DNA from: Vibrio methylphosphonaticus
GTDB taxonomy: Bacteria; Pseudomonadota; Gammaproteobacteria; Enterobacterales; Vibrionaceae
Assembly: GCF_023634655.1 (NCBI RefSeq)
Contig: NZ_JAMKMS010000006.1
Span: 1 to 64,000 of the forward strand
Length of the DNA: 64,000 bases
Direction: 5' to 3'
In this document: in pieces, positions 53,244 through 62,089 of the stretch
Layout of the letters: the number at the start of each line of letters is the position of its first letter
Position numbering within the stretch: position 1 is the first letter of the stretch
Program-made: the position numbers and the translations under genes
Notes under the pieces: generated by a model
Seen by the model: only the letters and a program-made list of their open reading frames with translations
The model's database searches: none
What the model was told of the DNA's origin: nothing

Positions 53244-54356
53244 TCAATAACGCAGAGAGAGTGTGATGAAGTGAACCCTGTTCGTATCGTAACGACCACT
53301 CGGTTGGAATAGCCCAGAGTTGGCATCAATCTCTCCGTCGCCAAGATTCTGATACTGGTAACTCAACCCTAAATGTAGGTCATGAGAAACCTTTCGCTCG
53401 GCCCCTAAACCGATACGCCATTGCGCATCGAGGGGTAGCAGGACGTCTCGGTTTTGACTGCTAACTGGGCTCGTATCGCCACTGACTCCGCTATAAAGTA
53501 GCCAATCATCATAAACATACTCTACGCCGACTCCGACAGAGTAGGTCGTTGAATACTTTTCATCATAGTCTTGCCAGCCTTCCATATTGGTACTAACCAG
53601 TAAGTCTAAATTTTGAGTCACTGATTGGCGTACACCCAAGCCTAGGCTTTTAACCCAAGTTAAGTTTGGACTGATTCTTAAGTCGTTATTCGAATCAAAT
53701 GATAGGTCGTGATCGAACTGGCTTTGATAACGGATACCAAACTGCGTATCTTCGCTTACTTGGTAATTGGCACTTAGCCCGAACCCAGTGGCGAGACTGT
53801 CTCCTTTAAGTTCGCGACCTTTCAGGCCTTGCGCTTTTAAGGATGCGTGCTGCAGTATTAACGAGCTCCCCAAGGACAGCTGATCGTTTATTTGGTAGGC
53901 GAGTGAAGTCGTTAAATTGAGCGCTGAAATGCTATTCTCGTTGATTAACTCGTAGGGGGTTGCTCCGACACCTTGCGAGTATTTTATTCCAACCCCACCA
54001 TCCGCGTGAAGGGCAATTCCTGCGACCCATTTATCATTGAGCCTCGATGCGAAAGATAAATGAGGCAGAACTTGTTGGTTGGTTCCCGTTGAAGACGCTG
54101 AGTTGTCGTCTCGAACGAAGTTCGATTCAACATTCAGGTATTGCACGCCCAGTATCCAAGCGCTTTCCTCAATCTCCGATAAGTTAGCTGCATTGGTAAT
54201 GACGGCTGATGCATCGTTGGTGGTGATGTTGCCGGCACCGGCGGTTCCGACACTTTTTGCTGTCGCGATTTGAGATAAATTGAGTCCTCCCGCTTGCACG
54301 CAAGGAATCACTGCCCCTGCTAGAAGCAGAGACAGCGTTGTTAGATTAACTTTCAA
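53244..54356 (-). CDS. FadL-family outer-membrane channel for hydrophobic compounds
   Basis: The 370-residue protein has a signal peptide (LSLLLAGAVIPCVQA, cleaved before GGLNLSQIA) and the FadL/OmpP1 layout. The N-terminal plug segment includes GTAGAGNITTNDASAVITNAANLS, and amphipathic beta-strands follow to a C-terminal LSLRY with the terminal aromatic residue. FadL proteins import long-chain fatty acids, alkanes and aromatic hydrocarbons through lateral opening. Its neighbours are a DUF1254 protein (same strand) and the sulfatase group, suggesting uptake of a hydrophobic or amphipathic substrate such as a sulfate ester. Confidence 0.85.
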   Translation of the reverse strand: MKVNLTTLSLLLAGAVIPCVQAGGLNLSQIATAKSVGTAGAGNITTNDASAVITNAANLSEIEESAWILGVQYLNVESNFVRDDNSASSTGTNQQVLPHLSFASRLNDKWVAGIALHADGGVGIKYSQGVGATPYELINENSISALNLTTSLAYQINDQLSLGSSLILQHASLKAQGLKGRELKGDSLATGFGLSANYQVSEDTQFGIRYQSQFDHDLSFDSNNDLRISPNLTWVKSLGLGVRQSVTQNLDLLVSTNMEGWQDYDEKYSTTYSVGVGVEYVYDDWLLYSGVSGDTSPVSSQNRDVLLPLDAQWRIGLGAERKVSHDLHLGLSYQYQNLGDGEIDANSGLFQPSGRYDTNRVHFITLSLRY

Positions 54357-54440
54357 AAGTGGAGTCTCATGTTAGTGAATGGCATTTGTTATTAGAAAAT
54401 GCCATTTACTGCTCAATGACACATAGCTTGAGCAATGGAG

Positions 54441-55826
54441 TTAAAGTTTTTCAACTTGCGGCAGTAAATATTCGCTATTTAGGACCGCTTGAGTTGGCTC
54501 ATACAAACGCATATGGAGATAAAAATCATCTTGTGGTGCAGGCAGCCAGTTACACGTTGGATCTGTCGGTTCCTTGTGCTGAATACAAACCGTCAATTTC
54601 CCGTCTTTTGCGTACTTTAATTCACTTTTTCGATTGGTCGAGATCGAATAGCGTTGGATTGGGTTATCAACCATAAATAGGTTTTCTGCATCGTACATAG
54701 TCAACGACCAGAAAGCCTCTGCTGGGGCATCTGCAGGCATGGTCATTCGATATTCATGCTCTCCAGAAAGCTGTTCACCCTTAGCGTCAGTGTAGCGATT
54801 TGGATAGAGTGCACGTTCTGGGACGTTTAAACCAGCAGCTCGGAAATTGATGCTTGCACGGCTTAAATAATCAGTACCATAACGTCCACCTTCGAACATC
54901 ATTGACCAACCATTATTAACATCGCCAATGCTTCTACCTGCGTACTGGATGATTTTCTGCGAAGAAGCTAATGCACGCATGAGCCCTTTCTTTTGATCGT
55001 CGGACAGCGTATCTGCGTCAAATGGAGCGGCACCACCAATGCCAATTTGTTGGAATTGGTCAACAATGGCAGCATCTTCAGGGATTGGGTTTTTACGCAG
55101 TTCTTTGTCTATTAGCGAATACCACTCGAGTCCTTCTGGTCTGGCCATTGCTGGGATACGGCCTGTCGATTTCTTTAATTCAAGCACACCATGGTCTTCA
55201 CCGAATTGCGTGAGTGGGTAGCTGAGAAACTGATCATGTACCGCTAGCGCATCGTCAAGATCTTGTTCTCCGAAGACGCCTGTACGCTGAATCAGCCAAA
55301 CCATTGGGGTTCGTGATTCCACGATACGATCGATGCCTTCTGGAACATCGCCTGACCATCCTTTTTTTACTAACAGTACCTTTGAACCTTGGTCGCCAAC
55401 ATTTTTCACATGTAAGTCTCTGATTGAATCAGAGTAAGCGTCTAAAAGTTGAACGATGTAATAACGATCATCGGTTTGCGGTATATCGATCACCATAGGA
55501 CCCGATAAATCTAGATCGTAATGCGCTTGCGAATAAAGGGTATCATTGTTGACAGTAGGGACGATTCTATCTTGTGGCCCAGATAGAATACGAGTTTTTC
55601 CCATCTTGTTCAGTGGCGCCATCGCGTTGTCCATCGGAGCGTCGACAGAAGTGGTGGTTTGTCTTACTGCCGCAACCGTTAATGGCCCTGCGCCGTAGAT
55701 AAACGCCTGCACACCAAGATTGTAAGCAAGCTCTTCTTCAGGGTTTATGGTTTGTTGTGCAATGGTTGGCATCGCCATTACACCTGATAAGGAACATACA
55801 AGGCTTGTTAGTAGCACGTTTCTCAT
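54441..55826 (-). CDS. DUF1254/DUF1214 periplasmic protein
   Basis: The 461-residue exported protein has a signal peptide (MRNVLLTSLVCSLSGVMAMPTIAQ). A DUF1254 domain follows, with VNNDTLYSQAHYDLDLSGPMVIDIP, then a DUF1214 domain near the C-terminus (SLTMYDAENLFMVDN and NWLPAP). The family is often found near genes for xenobiotic or lipid-like substrate use, but its biochemistry is unknown. It lies 84 bases upstream of the FadL-like gene, probably in one transcript, and diverges from the sulfatase-maturase gene. A paralogue is at 60557-61969. Confidence 0.88.
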   Translation of the reverse strand: MRNVLLTSLVCSLSGVMAMPTIAQQTINPEEELAYNLGVQAFIYGAGPLTVAAVRQTTTSVDAPMDNAMAPLNKMGKTRILSGPQDRIVPTVNNDTLYSQAHYDLDLSGPMVIDIPQTDDRYYIVQLLDAYSDSIRDLHVKNVGDQGSKVLLVKKGWSGDVPEGIDRIVESRTPMVWLIQRTGVFGEQDLDDALAVHDQFLSYPLTQFGEDHGVLELKKSTGRIPAMARPEGLEWYSLIDKELRKNPIPEDAAIVDQFQQIGIGGAAPFDADTLSDDQKKGLMRALASSQKIIQYAGRSIGDVNNGWSMMFEGGRYGTDYLSRASINFRAAGLNVPERALYPNRYTDAKGEQLSGEHEYRMTMPADAPAEAFWSLTMYDAENLFMVDNPIQRYSISTNRKSELKYAKDGKLTVCIQHKEPTDPTCNWLPAPQDDFYLHMRLYEPTQAVLNSEYLLPQVEKL

Positions 55827-56066
55827 GGAATACCTTAGATCGTTGGAACGTATGAACTCTCATGATAAAAAGAACTAGGATTAAGGAGTGTAATAGCCGA
55901 TATTAAGGATATTAATAGTAATGAGTTAATTCTTAATTTGTTGTTTATTAAGGTTATTTTTCTTTAGAAATCAGGCGTAGGCAGCCGTGTGGCTGAGTAT
56001 CAAGGAGGAGGCTATTGTTTCACCGAATGTGGGTTGTTATTTTGGCGGGAAATTATCGGAGTCAGT
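55827..56066. promoter_or_regulatory. Divergent control region of the sulfatase locus
   Basis: 240 bases between the two divergent arms. It contains TTAATTCTTAA (55926-55936), a short dyad, and repeats of ATTAAGG (55882, 55903, 55948 area). The LysR-type regulator encoded in the right arm would be expected to bind here, but no site can be assigned by eye. Confidence 0.35.
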
Positions 56067-57218
56067 ATGAACAAACCCACGCATCCATTTAGTTTATTTA
56101 TTAAAGCGGAAGGCGCTCAATGCAATCTGGATTGCAGCTACTGCTATTATCTCAACAGGCAAGATGGCGAGAAACGATCATCGATGCCCGTTGCCATGAT
56201 GGAAAAAATTGTAGATGAGCACATCGAATCACAGCCGCTTTCCGGCCAGAATGTTGACTTTATTTGGCATGGTGGTGAGCCGATGCTCCGAGGGTTAGAA
56301 TTCTATGAAGCTGCGGTGTCTGTGCAGGCGAAAAAAGTGACCAACAAGCGAGTGGTCAATACCATGCAAACCAACGGCACTATGATCAACGAGCGTTGGG
56401 CCTCTTTTTTTGCAAAACACAATTTTATGTTGGGCATAAGTATTGACGGACCAAACTTACTCAATGATATTGCTCGTATTGACAAAAATGGCCAATCGTC
56501 ATTTGAGCGAACAATGCGTGGTATGCGCCATTTAAAAAACAGCGGTGTCGAATTCAATACCTTAACCGTCGTGAATAATAAAACATATCAGCATGCGAAA
56601 ACGATCTATCAATTTTTGGTTGAGAATGGCAGCGGTTACATGCAATTTCAGCCTTGTATCGACCACGAACTGGATCGGCGAACAGGTCATGACTGGTCAT
56701 TAAGTGGAGAGCAATGGGGTCAGTTTCTTTGTGACTTGTTTGATGAGTGGGTTGAGTCTGATGTAGGAAAGGTTTATATCCAATTTTTTGAGAACTGTCT
56801 CATGGTGCTAATGGGGTATCCGAGCCAAATGTGTCACCATAGCGAAACGTGCGGGCAGCAATTAATGGTAGAGCATGATGGCAATGTTTATAGTTGTGAC
56901 CATTATGGGTACCAAGATCATCAACTTGGCTCGATTGCAAATGATAAACTTATGGCGATGGCTACTTCCCAAAAGCAAATAGAGTTTGGGACCAGTAAGT
57001 ATCATGACTTAAACGAAATATGTCGCCGTTGCGATTTTGTACAGCTTTGCCAAGGTGGTTGCCCAAAAAATAGGATTGCTACCACCAAAGATGGGGCTGC
57101 GATGAACCATTTGTGCCGAGGTTACGAAATGTTCTTTCATCACGCATTACCAAAGCTTATTCCTATGGTTGGCGCTATGAAAAAGGGATATTCTCCTGCC
57201 TATTTCCCGCTTTTCTGA
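56067..57218 (+). CDS. Anaerobic sulfatase-maturing enzyme (radical SAM)
   Basis: Oxidises the active-site serine or cysteine of a sulfatase to formylglycine using S-adenosylmethionine radical chemistry. The 384-residue protein has the radical SAM cluster motif CNLDCSYC (C19, C23, C26), WHGGEPMLRG, and a C-terminal SPASM region with further cysteines for two auxiliary clusters (e.g. CHHSETCGQQ, CDHYG, CRRCDFVQLCQGGCPKN). The start at 56067 has GGAG upstream; an open frame 26 codons longer has no support. Its obvious client is the sulfatase encoded 1 kb downstream. Confidence 0.93.
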   Translation: MNKPTHPFSLFIKAEGAQCNLDCSYCYYLNRQDGEKRSSMPVAMMEKIVDEHIESQPLSGQNVDFIWHGGEPMLRGLEFYEAAVSVQAKKVTNKRVVNTMQTNGTMINERWASFFAKHNFMLGISIDGPNLLNDIARIDKNGQSSFERTMRGMRHLKNSGVEFNTLTVVNNKTYQHAKTIYQFLVENGSGYMQFQPCIDHELDRRTGHDWSLSGEQWGQFLCDLFDEWVESDVGKVYIQFFENCLMVLMGYPSQMCHHSETCGQQLMVEHDGNVYSCDHYGYQDHQLGSIANDKLMAMATSQKQIEFGTSKYHDLNEICRRCDFVQLCQGGCPKNRIATTKDGAAMNHLCRGYEMFFHHALPKLIPMVGAMKKGYSPAYFPLF

Positions 57219-57235
57219 ATGATGTGGAGTGTGAC

Positions 57236-58132
57236 ATGACCAAAGATCTTAATTTATTGCGGCTAATCCTCGTGTTGAATGAAACCCGTCAAACGGTCAG
57301 TGCTGCTAAAGCGCTTAAGGTCAGTCAACCGACGATCAGTGTCATGCTTCGTAAGCTCAGAGAACAATTCGATGATGAGCTTTTTGTCAGAGACAAAACG
57401 AGACTAGAACCCACGCCAAAATGTCTTGAGCTCATTGAGGCTTTGCCAACCCTGCTTGAACAGATCGATAACCTTTATATTCCTAATGAAGAATGGACGC
57501 TCAATGACTTAAAAGGGGAGGTCGAAATCATGTTGCCTTCGCCGCTCCTTATTCCCGTTGGTGTCCCATTATTAAAAAAGCTCACATTCGAGGCACCACA
57601 AGTCACGTTTCAGTGCACGCCTTGGCTTGATAATGGCGCGCAAACCTTGGAAACCAATAGAACCAGCTGGGGGGTGAGTTATCTTCCAATGGAGGTGAAC
57701 AAAACGCTCACGGAAAAAACGCTAGGATTTGATAAGTTTATGTTGGTGCTTAGGGCTGATCACCCACTTAAAAGTAATGCGCTCAACGAAGTAATACAGT
57801 ATCCGTTGTGCGTCAACGTTATCCCTGGTTATATTCAGGCTTCCAAAGTAGAAATGCTGATCAAGAAGTACGATTTAGAAAAAAGCATTGCAGTACGAAG
57901 TAACAATATGAACTTGATATTGGAGATTGTTAAAGACAGCGATTGTATCTATATCACTTCTTCAAAATGCCGTCGTGTCATTGATGATTCTTATCGTTGT
58001 GAAGAACTTCCGCCCGAGTTATTAAAAGATACCTATCGTCGAGAATTAGCGCTTTTTACGCACCAAGCCAATCGCCATAATCCATTTACCGATTGGTTGC
58101 AGAAAGAAATCACTTCACTCATCCAGTCTTAG
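57236..58132 (+). CDS. LysR-family transcriptional regulator
   Basis: The 298-residue protein has an N-terminal winged helix (about 1-62; TVSAAKALKVSQPTISVMLRKLRE) and a substrate-binding-like effector domain. GGAG precedes the ATG at 57236, 18 bases after the maturase stop codon. Lying between the maturase and the sulfatase, it is likely to be the local regulator, responding to the sulfate ester or its desulfated product. The open frame begins 41 codons earlier inside the maturase gene, without support. Confidence 0.9.
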   Translation: MTKDLNLLRLILVLNETRQTVSAAKALKVSQPTISVMLRKLREQFDDELFVRDKTRLEPTPKCLELIEALPTLLEQIDNLYIPNEEWTLNDLKGEVEIMLPSPLLIPVGVPLLKKLTFEAPQVTFQCTPWLDNGAQTLETNRTSWGVSYLPMEVNKTLTEKTLGFDKFMLVLRADHPLKSNALNEVIQYPLCVNVIPGYIQASKVEMLIKKYDLEKSIAVRSNNMNLILEIVKDSDCIYITSSKCRRVIDDSYRCEELPPELLKDTYRRELALFTHQANRHNPFTDWLQKEITSLIQS

Positions 58133-58286
58133 TCTTTCAATCGCCATTATTAAAGATCGTAATAGTGGCTATCACGCTATTTTTGCCAGCTTTCTTATAC
58201 CATTTCTATCAACAACGGTTCGTTCGAGGTTACTGCACTTTTAGTAATAACTTCAGCGCTTTATTCGTAGTCGAAGAGGAATATAA

Positions 58287-59825
58287 ATGTATAAGTCTTT
58301 TGTTAAATCTGCCCTCGCACTTTCCGTGCTGGCCAGTGTCAATGTGCACGCGTCAAGCCAGCCAAATGTCGTTGCTATCATGCTTGATGATGTTACACCT
58401 GGAGATATCTCAGCTTACCATCGTGGTTTAGGTGCAGTAGAGACGCCGAATATTGATCGCATTGCGGATCGTGGGATGATGATCAGTGATTATTATGCTC
58501 AAGGTAGCTCAACGGCCGGTCGGTCTGCGTTTATTACTGGGCAATACCCATTTCGAACCGGTTTAACTTCAGTGGGCCAGCCTGGCTCGTCGCTCGGGCT
58601 TCAGAAAGAAGACCCAACTTTAGCAGAGATGCTCAAAGATAAAGGCTACGCAACGGTTCATGTTGGTAAGAGTCATTTAGGAGACAACAACAGCCACTTA
58701 CCAACCGTTCACGGCTTTGACGAATTCTTCGGGTTCTTGTATCACCTCAATGTAATGGAAATGCCAGAGCAGCCAGAGTTCCCAAAAGACCCTAACTTCC
58801 AGGGTAAGCCGCGTAATGTAATCCACACTGTTGCCACAGAAAAAGTAGATACAACAGATGACCCAAGATTTGGTGTTGTTGGTAAGCAATCGATCGAAGA
58901 TAAAGGCCCTCTAGGCGCTAAACGGATGCAAACCATTGACGGTGAATTCTTAGACTTTGCTATGTCATGGCTTGATAAGCATGAAACGCAGAACGATGAT
59001 CAGCCTTACTTCATGTGGTACAACCCAACTCGCATGCACCAAAAAACCCATGTACGCCCTGAGTATAGAGGCGCGAGTCAAACCAATACATACTACGACG
59101 GGTTGATGGAGCTTGATGATCAGATTGGAGTGTTGCTCGATAAGCTAGAGGACCTAGGGGAAATTGATAACACAATTATTCTGTTTACGTCTGATAACGG
59201 AGTCAACCTAGATCACTGGCCAGACGCGGGTTCTGCCTCATTCAGAGGACAAAAAGGAACAACGTGGGATGGCGGATTCCGAGTACCAATGCTAGTAAGT
59301 TGGCCAGCCAAAATTCCTCAAGGTGAATATACCGATGGCTTCATGACCTCTGAAGACTGGGTACCTACCATCATGGCCGCTGCTGGTGAGCAAGACATTA
59401 AGCAAGAATTGTTAGAAGGCAAAGCGCTCAATGGTGAGCAATATCGAGTTCATCTTGATGGTTACAACCAACTAGACATGTTAACTCAAGGTGCACCAAG
59501 TGAGCGCCATGAGTTCTTTTTCTACAACGAGCAGGATCTTAACGCATTCCGTGTAGATGAATGGAAAGTCCATCTAAAAACGAAAGCTGAGTGGATCGCA
59601 GAACCAGAAGAGTGGCCTCTGGGTATGCTGATTAACATCAAAGCGGATCCTTATGAGCGCAGCCCTGATACGCGTGGTTGGTTCTTATGGATGAAAGAAA
59701 AGTCGTGGGTATTACCAAACTTGCAAAAAGCCGCGGCGAAATATCAACAATCTTTGAAGGCGTTCCCACCAAGACAAAAGGCGGGTGGTATTGGAATGGC
59801 TGACAAGTCAGTCGTGACTAAATAG
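58287..59825 (+). CDS. Exported serine-type sulfatase (arylsulfatase family)
   Basis: Hydrolyses sulfate esters in the periplasm or outside. The 512-residue protein has a signal peptide (MYKSFVKSALALSVLASVNVHA). The modification motif is S75-T-A-G-R79 followed by SAFITG, matching the (C/S)-x-(P/A)-x-R consensus with serine at the formylglycine position and alanine at position three. Calcium ligands are in IMLDDVTPGD and LFTSDNGVN. Serine-type sulfatases depend on anaerobic-type maturases, which fits the neighbour at 56067. Substrate is not predictable; the flanking FadL-type porin and DUF1254 proteins suggest a small hydrophobic ester rather than a polysaccharide. Confidence 0.92.
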   Translation: MYKSFVKSALALSVLASVNVHASSQPNVVAIMLDDVTPGDISAYHRGLGAVETPNIDRIADRGMMISDYYAQGSSTAGRSAFITGQYPFRTGLTSVGQPGSSLGLQKEDPTLAEMLKDKGYATVHVGKSHLGDNNSHLPTVHGFDEFFGFLYHLNVMEMPEQPEFPKDPNFQGKPRNVIHTVATEKVDTTDDPRFGVVGKQSIEDKGPLGAKRMQTIDGEFLDFAMSWLDKHETQNDDQPYFMWYNPTRMHQKTHVRPEYRGASQTNTYYDGLMELDDQIGVLLDKLEDLGEIDNTIILFTSDNGVNLDHWPDAGSASFRGQKGTTWDGGFRVPMLVSWPAKIPQGEYTDGFMTSEDWVPTIMAAAGEQDIKQELLEGKALNGEQYRVHLDGYNQLDMLTQGAPSERHEFFFYNEQDLNAFRVDEWKVHLKTKAEWIAEPEEWPLGMLINIKADPYERSPDTRGWFLWMKEKSWVLPNLQKAAAKYQQSLKAFPPRQKAGGIGMADKSVVTK

Positions 59826-59845
59826 TAGTCAGCCCCATCAACGAA

Positions 59846-59871
59846 AAGGTGTGCTTTTCAAAGCACACCTT
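59846..59871 (+). other. Intercistronic hairpin between sulfatase and barrel genes
   Basis: AAGGTGTGCTT (59846-59856) pairs perfectly with AAGCACACCTT (59861-59871) around TTCA, 16 bases before the next ATG. There is no T tract, so it more likely tunes mRNA stability or expression than terminates. Confidence 0.6.
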
Positions 59872-59887
59872 AGGTTCGGAAACGTTT

Positions 59888-60541
59888 ATGAACAAAACAT
59901 CCATTTGGCACACTGTGATTGCGCTTACTTTGCCTTTGTCCTTTGTCGCCTCTGCACAAGACTCAGCAAAGAGCGATATGGCCAATCCTATGTCGGTGTA
60001 TACCGGCGGTGAACTTATTGCCGGAAATAAAGGATTAGGCGCAACATTCCAGTTTGGCGTCAATCAAGGTAACTGGGGGTTATTGGGTAAGTTGGAAGGG
60101 AAGAACAATTTCGAAAACTACCGTGCTCGATTTTTTACACCCAATAAGAAAACGGGAACAGGCTTGTTTATTGATGCTGGGCATGATTTTTCAAATGAAG
60201 GCATGACATTAAACTATGCTTCGGTCGGGATTATGCAAGCATTCAAGTTGAGCGATAAGGTCAACCTATACAGCGCCTTGACTTATGGGCAGATGTGGGA
60301 GGAGAGCAATCAATTTAAGGACACGCAAATCATTAGTAGTGTCAATTATCTCAAGTATGACTTTGCCGACCAATTCTATCTTCAACTCGTCCCTCAATAC
60401 ACCTACGGATTAGATGGTGAAAATACACGAGACTTTTCTGCTGAAATGCAACTGGGATACAAAGTGGATAGTGACAACATCATTATCTTTAGCGGTGATA
60501 CTGACAACAACGCTTGGATCACCTTCCGCAATCGTTTTTAG
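59888..60541 (+). CDS. Small outer-membrane beta-barrel protein, family not recognised
   Basis: The 217-residue protein has a signal peptide (IALTLPLSFVASAQ) and then alternating polar/hydrophobic strands ending in ITFRNRF, with the terminal phenylalanine needed by the barrel assembly machinery. By size it would make roughly 8-10 strands. It has some similarity in layout to Tsx-like channels but is shorter, and I do not assign it. It sits 63 bases after the sulfatase and 15 bases before the second DUF1254 gene, so it probably supplies an entry or exit route for the sulfatase substrate or product. Confidence 0.7.
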   Translation: MNKTSIWHTVIALTLPLSFVASAQDSAKSDMANPMSVYTGGELIAGNKGLGATFQFGVNQGNWGLLGKLEGKNNFENYRARFFTPNKKTGTGLFIDAGHDFSNEGMTLNYASVGIMQAFKLSDKVNLYSALTYGQMWEESNQFKDTQIISSVNYLKYDFADQFYLQLVPQYTYGLDGENTRDFSAEMQLGYKVDSDNIIIFSGDTDNNAWITFRNRF

Positions 60542-60556
60542 TCCGGAATAATACTT

Positions 60557-61969
60557 ATGAAAAAAACAATACTCGCCTCAACCCTTGCTTGTGCTTTTAT
60601 GGTCACCGCTCCTTTTACCACGATGGCCAAGCAGGGAATGGAAGTGACCACCGCCTCGACTGCTATCCATAATGGAACAGTACCGATTGAAATGGCAGGT
60701 GAAGCTGCTCAGAAACAAGACCAGCAACAGTTGGCTCAATTGGCTTATGAGTACGCTTTCTCTATTGATGAAGCCTATAAGTATTTCTATCAAACTGTCG
60801 TTGAGAAAGATTATCCTCTGAACCAGTTCCAGAATATTAGAGTGTTGGCTGATGATACTTATACCGCACACCCAAGCATCAATAATGACACTTTACACAT
60901 CATGGGCTGGATGGATTTAGCGGCTGAGCCAGTGATCATTACCATCCCTGATCATGACGAAGATCGGTACTGGTTGTTCCACACAATGAATATGCAGCAC
61001 TTTACCGATTCTGCGTTTGGCTCACCTCAAAGAGGAACAAAAGGCGGCAGCTTTATGTATGTCGTTGAGGGCTGGGAAGGGGAGGTGCCTGAAAGTGTGG
61101 ATGAGGTGATCTATGTGGAGCACCCATTAGTCAAAATGATGGGTAGAATTATGGACCTTGGTGGTGAGGATTCTGCTACGGCCCAAAAATTAATGGACCA
61201 ATGGAATATCCGAACCTTATCCGCGTATTTGGGGCAAAAAGGACCAGAACCTGTGGTTCGTGATTACCCCCATCCGGAGCACACCAACTGGGTAGAGCGG
61301 ACTAACTTCGTTTTATCTGAAGGGACAATGATAACTCATGACCAAGCATTGCTCGACTATTTCAAGTTCCTAGGTCTTGGCACCCCGCCAGTTAACTTTA
61401 CTGACGAGCAGTTGCGACTGATTCAGTTGGGTAAAGAAAAGGGGTTTCTACGAATTAAGAACTCTGGCTTTGACGATTCTCGCGACGTGCTTGGAACTCG
61501 CGCTGAAATGACACGAGTACCAAATTTCCAGCATGCTTATGGTACGTTGATGGGGCAATGGGGCTTACCAGCCAAGCACACCATGTATACGGGTGATTTC
61601 TTTGATAGCGAAGGTGATGTGCTTGATGGGAGCAAGTTCGATTACACGGTGACGTTCACTCCGCCTCCTTTGGAAGACGGTGGGTTTTGGTCTTACACGG
61701 CCTACAGTGGCAATACTCGACTCATGGAAAATAATGCCTTGAATAGGCACTCCCGAGGCGACCGAACGCTGATACCCAATGAAGATGGAACGTATACCAT
61801 CACCATGAGCAGCAACACAGATGGTCACGAAAACAACCCTAACTTCTTACCGATACCTGATCATCGATGGTACTCAGTGCTTCGTATGTACACACCAGGT
61901 GAAGAGGTGAGAATGGATGAGTGGAAATCAGTACCTTTTACAAAAATTAAAACGAGTGCGAAGAAATAA
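60557..61969 (+). CDS. DUF1254/DUF1214 periplasmic protein, second copy
   Basis: The 470-residue protein has a signal peptide (ILASTLACAFMVTAPFTTMA). The shared core is INNDTLHIMGWMDL followed by EPVIITIP, then GFWSYTAYSGNTRLMENN and a C-terminal LRMYTPGEEV, aligning with the protein at 54441-55826 but clearly diverged. It is the last gene of the plus-strand arm and is followed by a strong terminator. Two divergent homologues flanking one sulfatase suggest related but distinct periplasmic steps or partners; the activity is unknown. Confidence 0.88.
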   Translation: MKKTILASTLACAFMVTAPFTTMAKQGMEVTTASTAIHNGTVPIEMAGEAAQKQDQQQLAQLAYEYAFSIDEAYKYFYQTVVEKDYPLNQFQNIRVLADDTYTAHPSINNDTLHIMGWMDLAAEPVIITIPDHDEDRYWLFHTMNMQHFTDSAFGSPQRGTKGGSFMYVVEGWEGEVPESVDEVIYVEHPLVKMMGRIMDLGGEDSATAQKLMDQWNIRTLSAYLGQKGPEPVVRDYPHPEHTNWVERTNFVLSEGTMITHDQALLDYFKFLGLGTPPVNFTDEQLRLIQLGKEKGFLRIKNSGFDDSRDVLGTRAEMTRVPNFQHAYGTLMGQWGLPAKHTMYTGDFFDSEGDVLDGSKFDYTVTFTPPPLEDGGFWSYTAYSGNTRLMENNALNRHSRGDRTLIPNEDGTYTITMSSNTDGHENNPNFLPIPDHRWYSVLRMYTPGEEVRMDEWKSVPFTKIKTSAKK

Positions 61970-62012
61970 TCTATCAAATAAACGTCCATATTTGAGTTAC
62001 TAGGCGTTGACT

Positions 62013-62041
62013 AGAGTCAGTAAGGTGTTACTGACTCTTTT
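62013..62041 (+). terminator. Terminator of the sulfatase operon
   Basis: AGAGTCAGTAA (62013-62023) pairs perfectly with TTACTGACTCT (62028-62038) around GGTG, followed by TTT and a pyrimidine-rich tail. Confidence 0.88.
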
Positions 62042-62089
62042 CTTCAACGAATAAGCGTTGTAGCACAACTGGCACCACTTTTGGTTATT

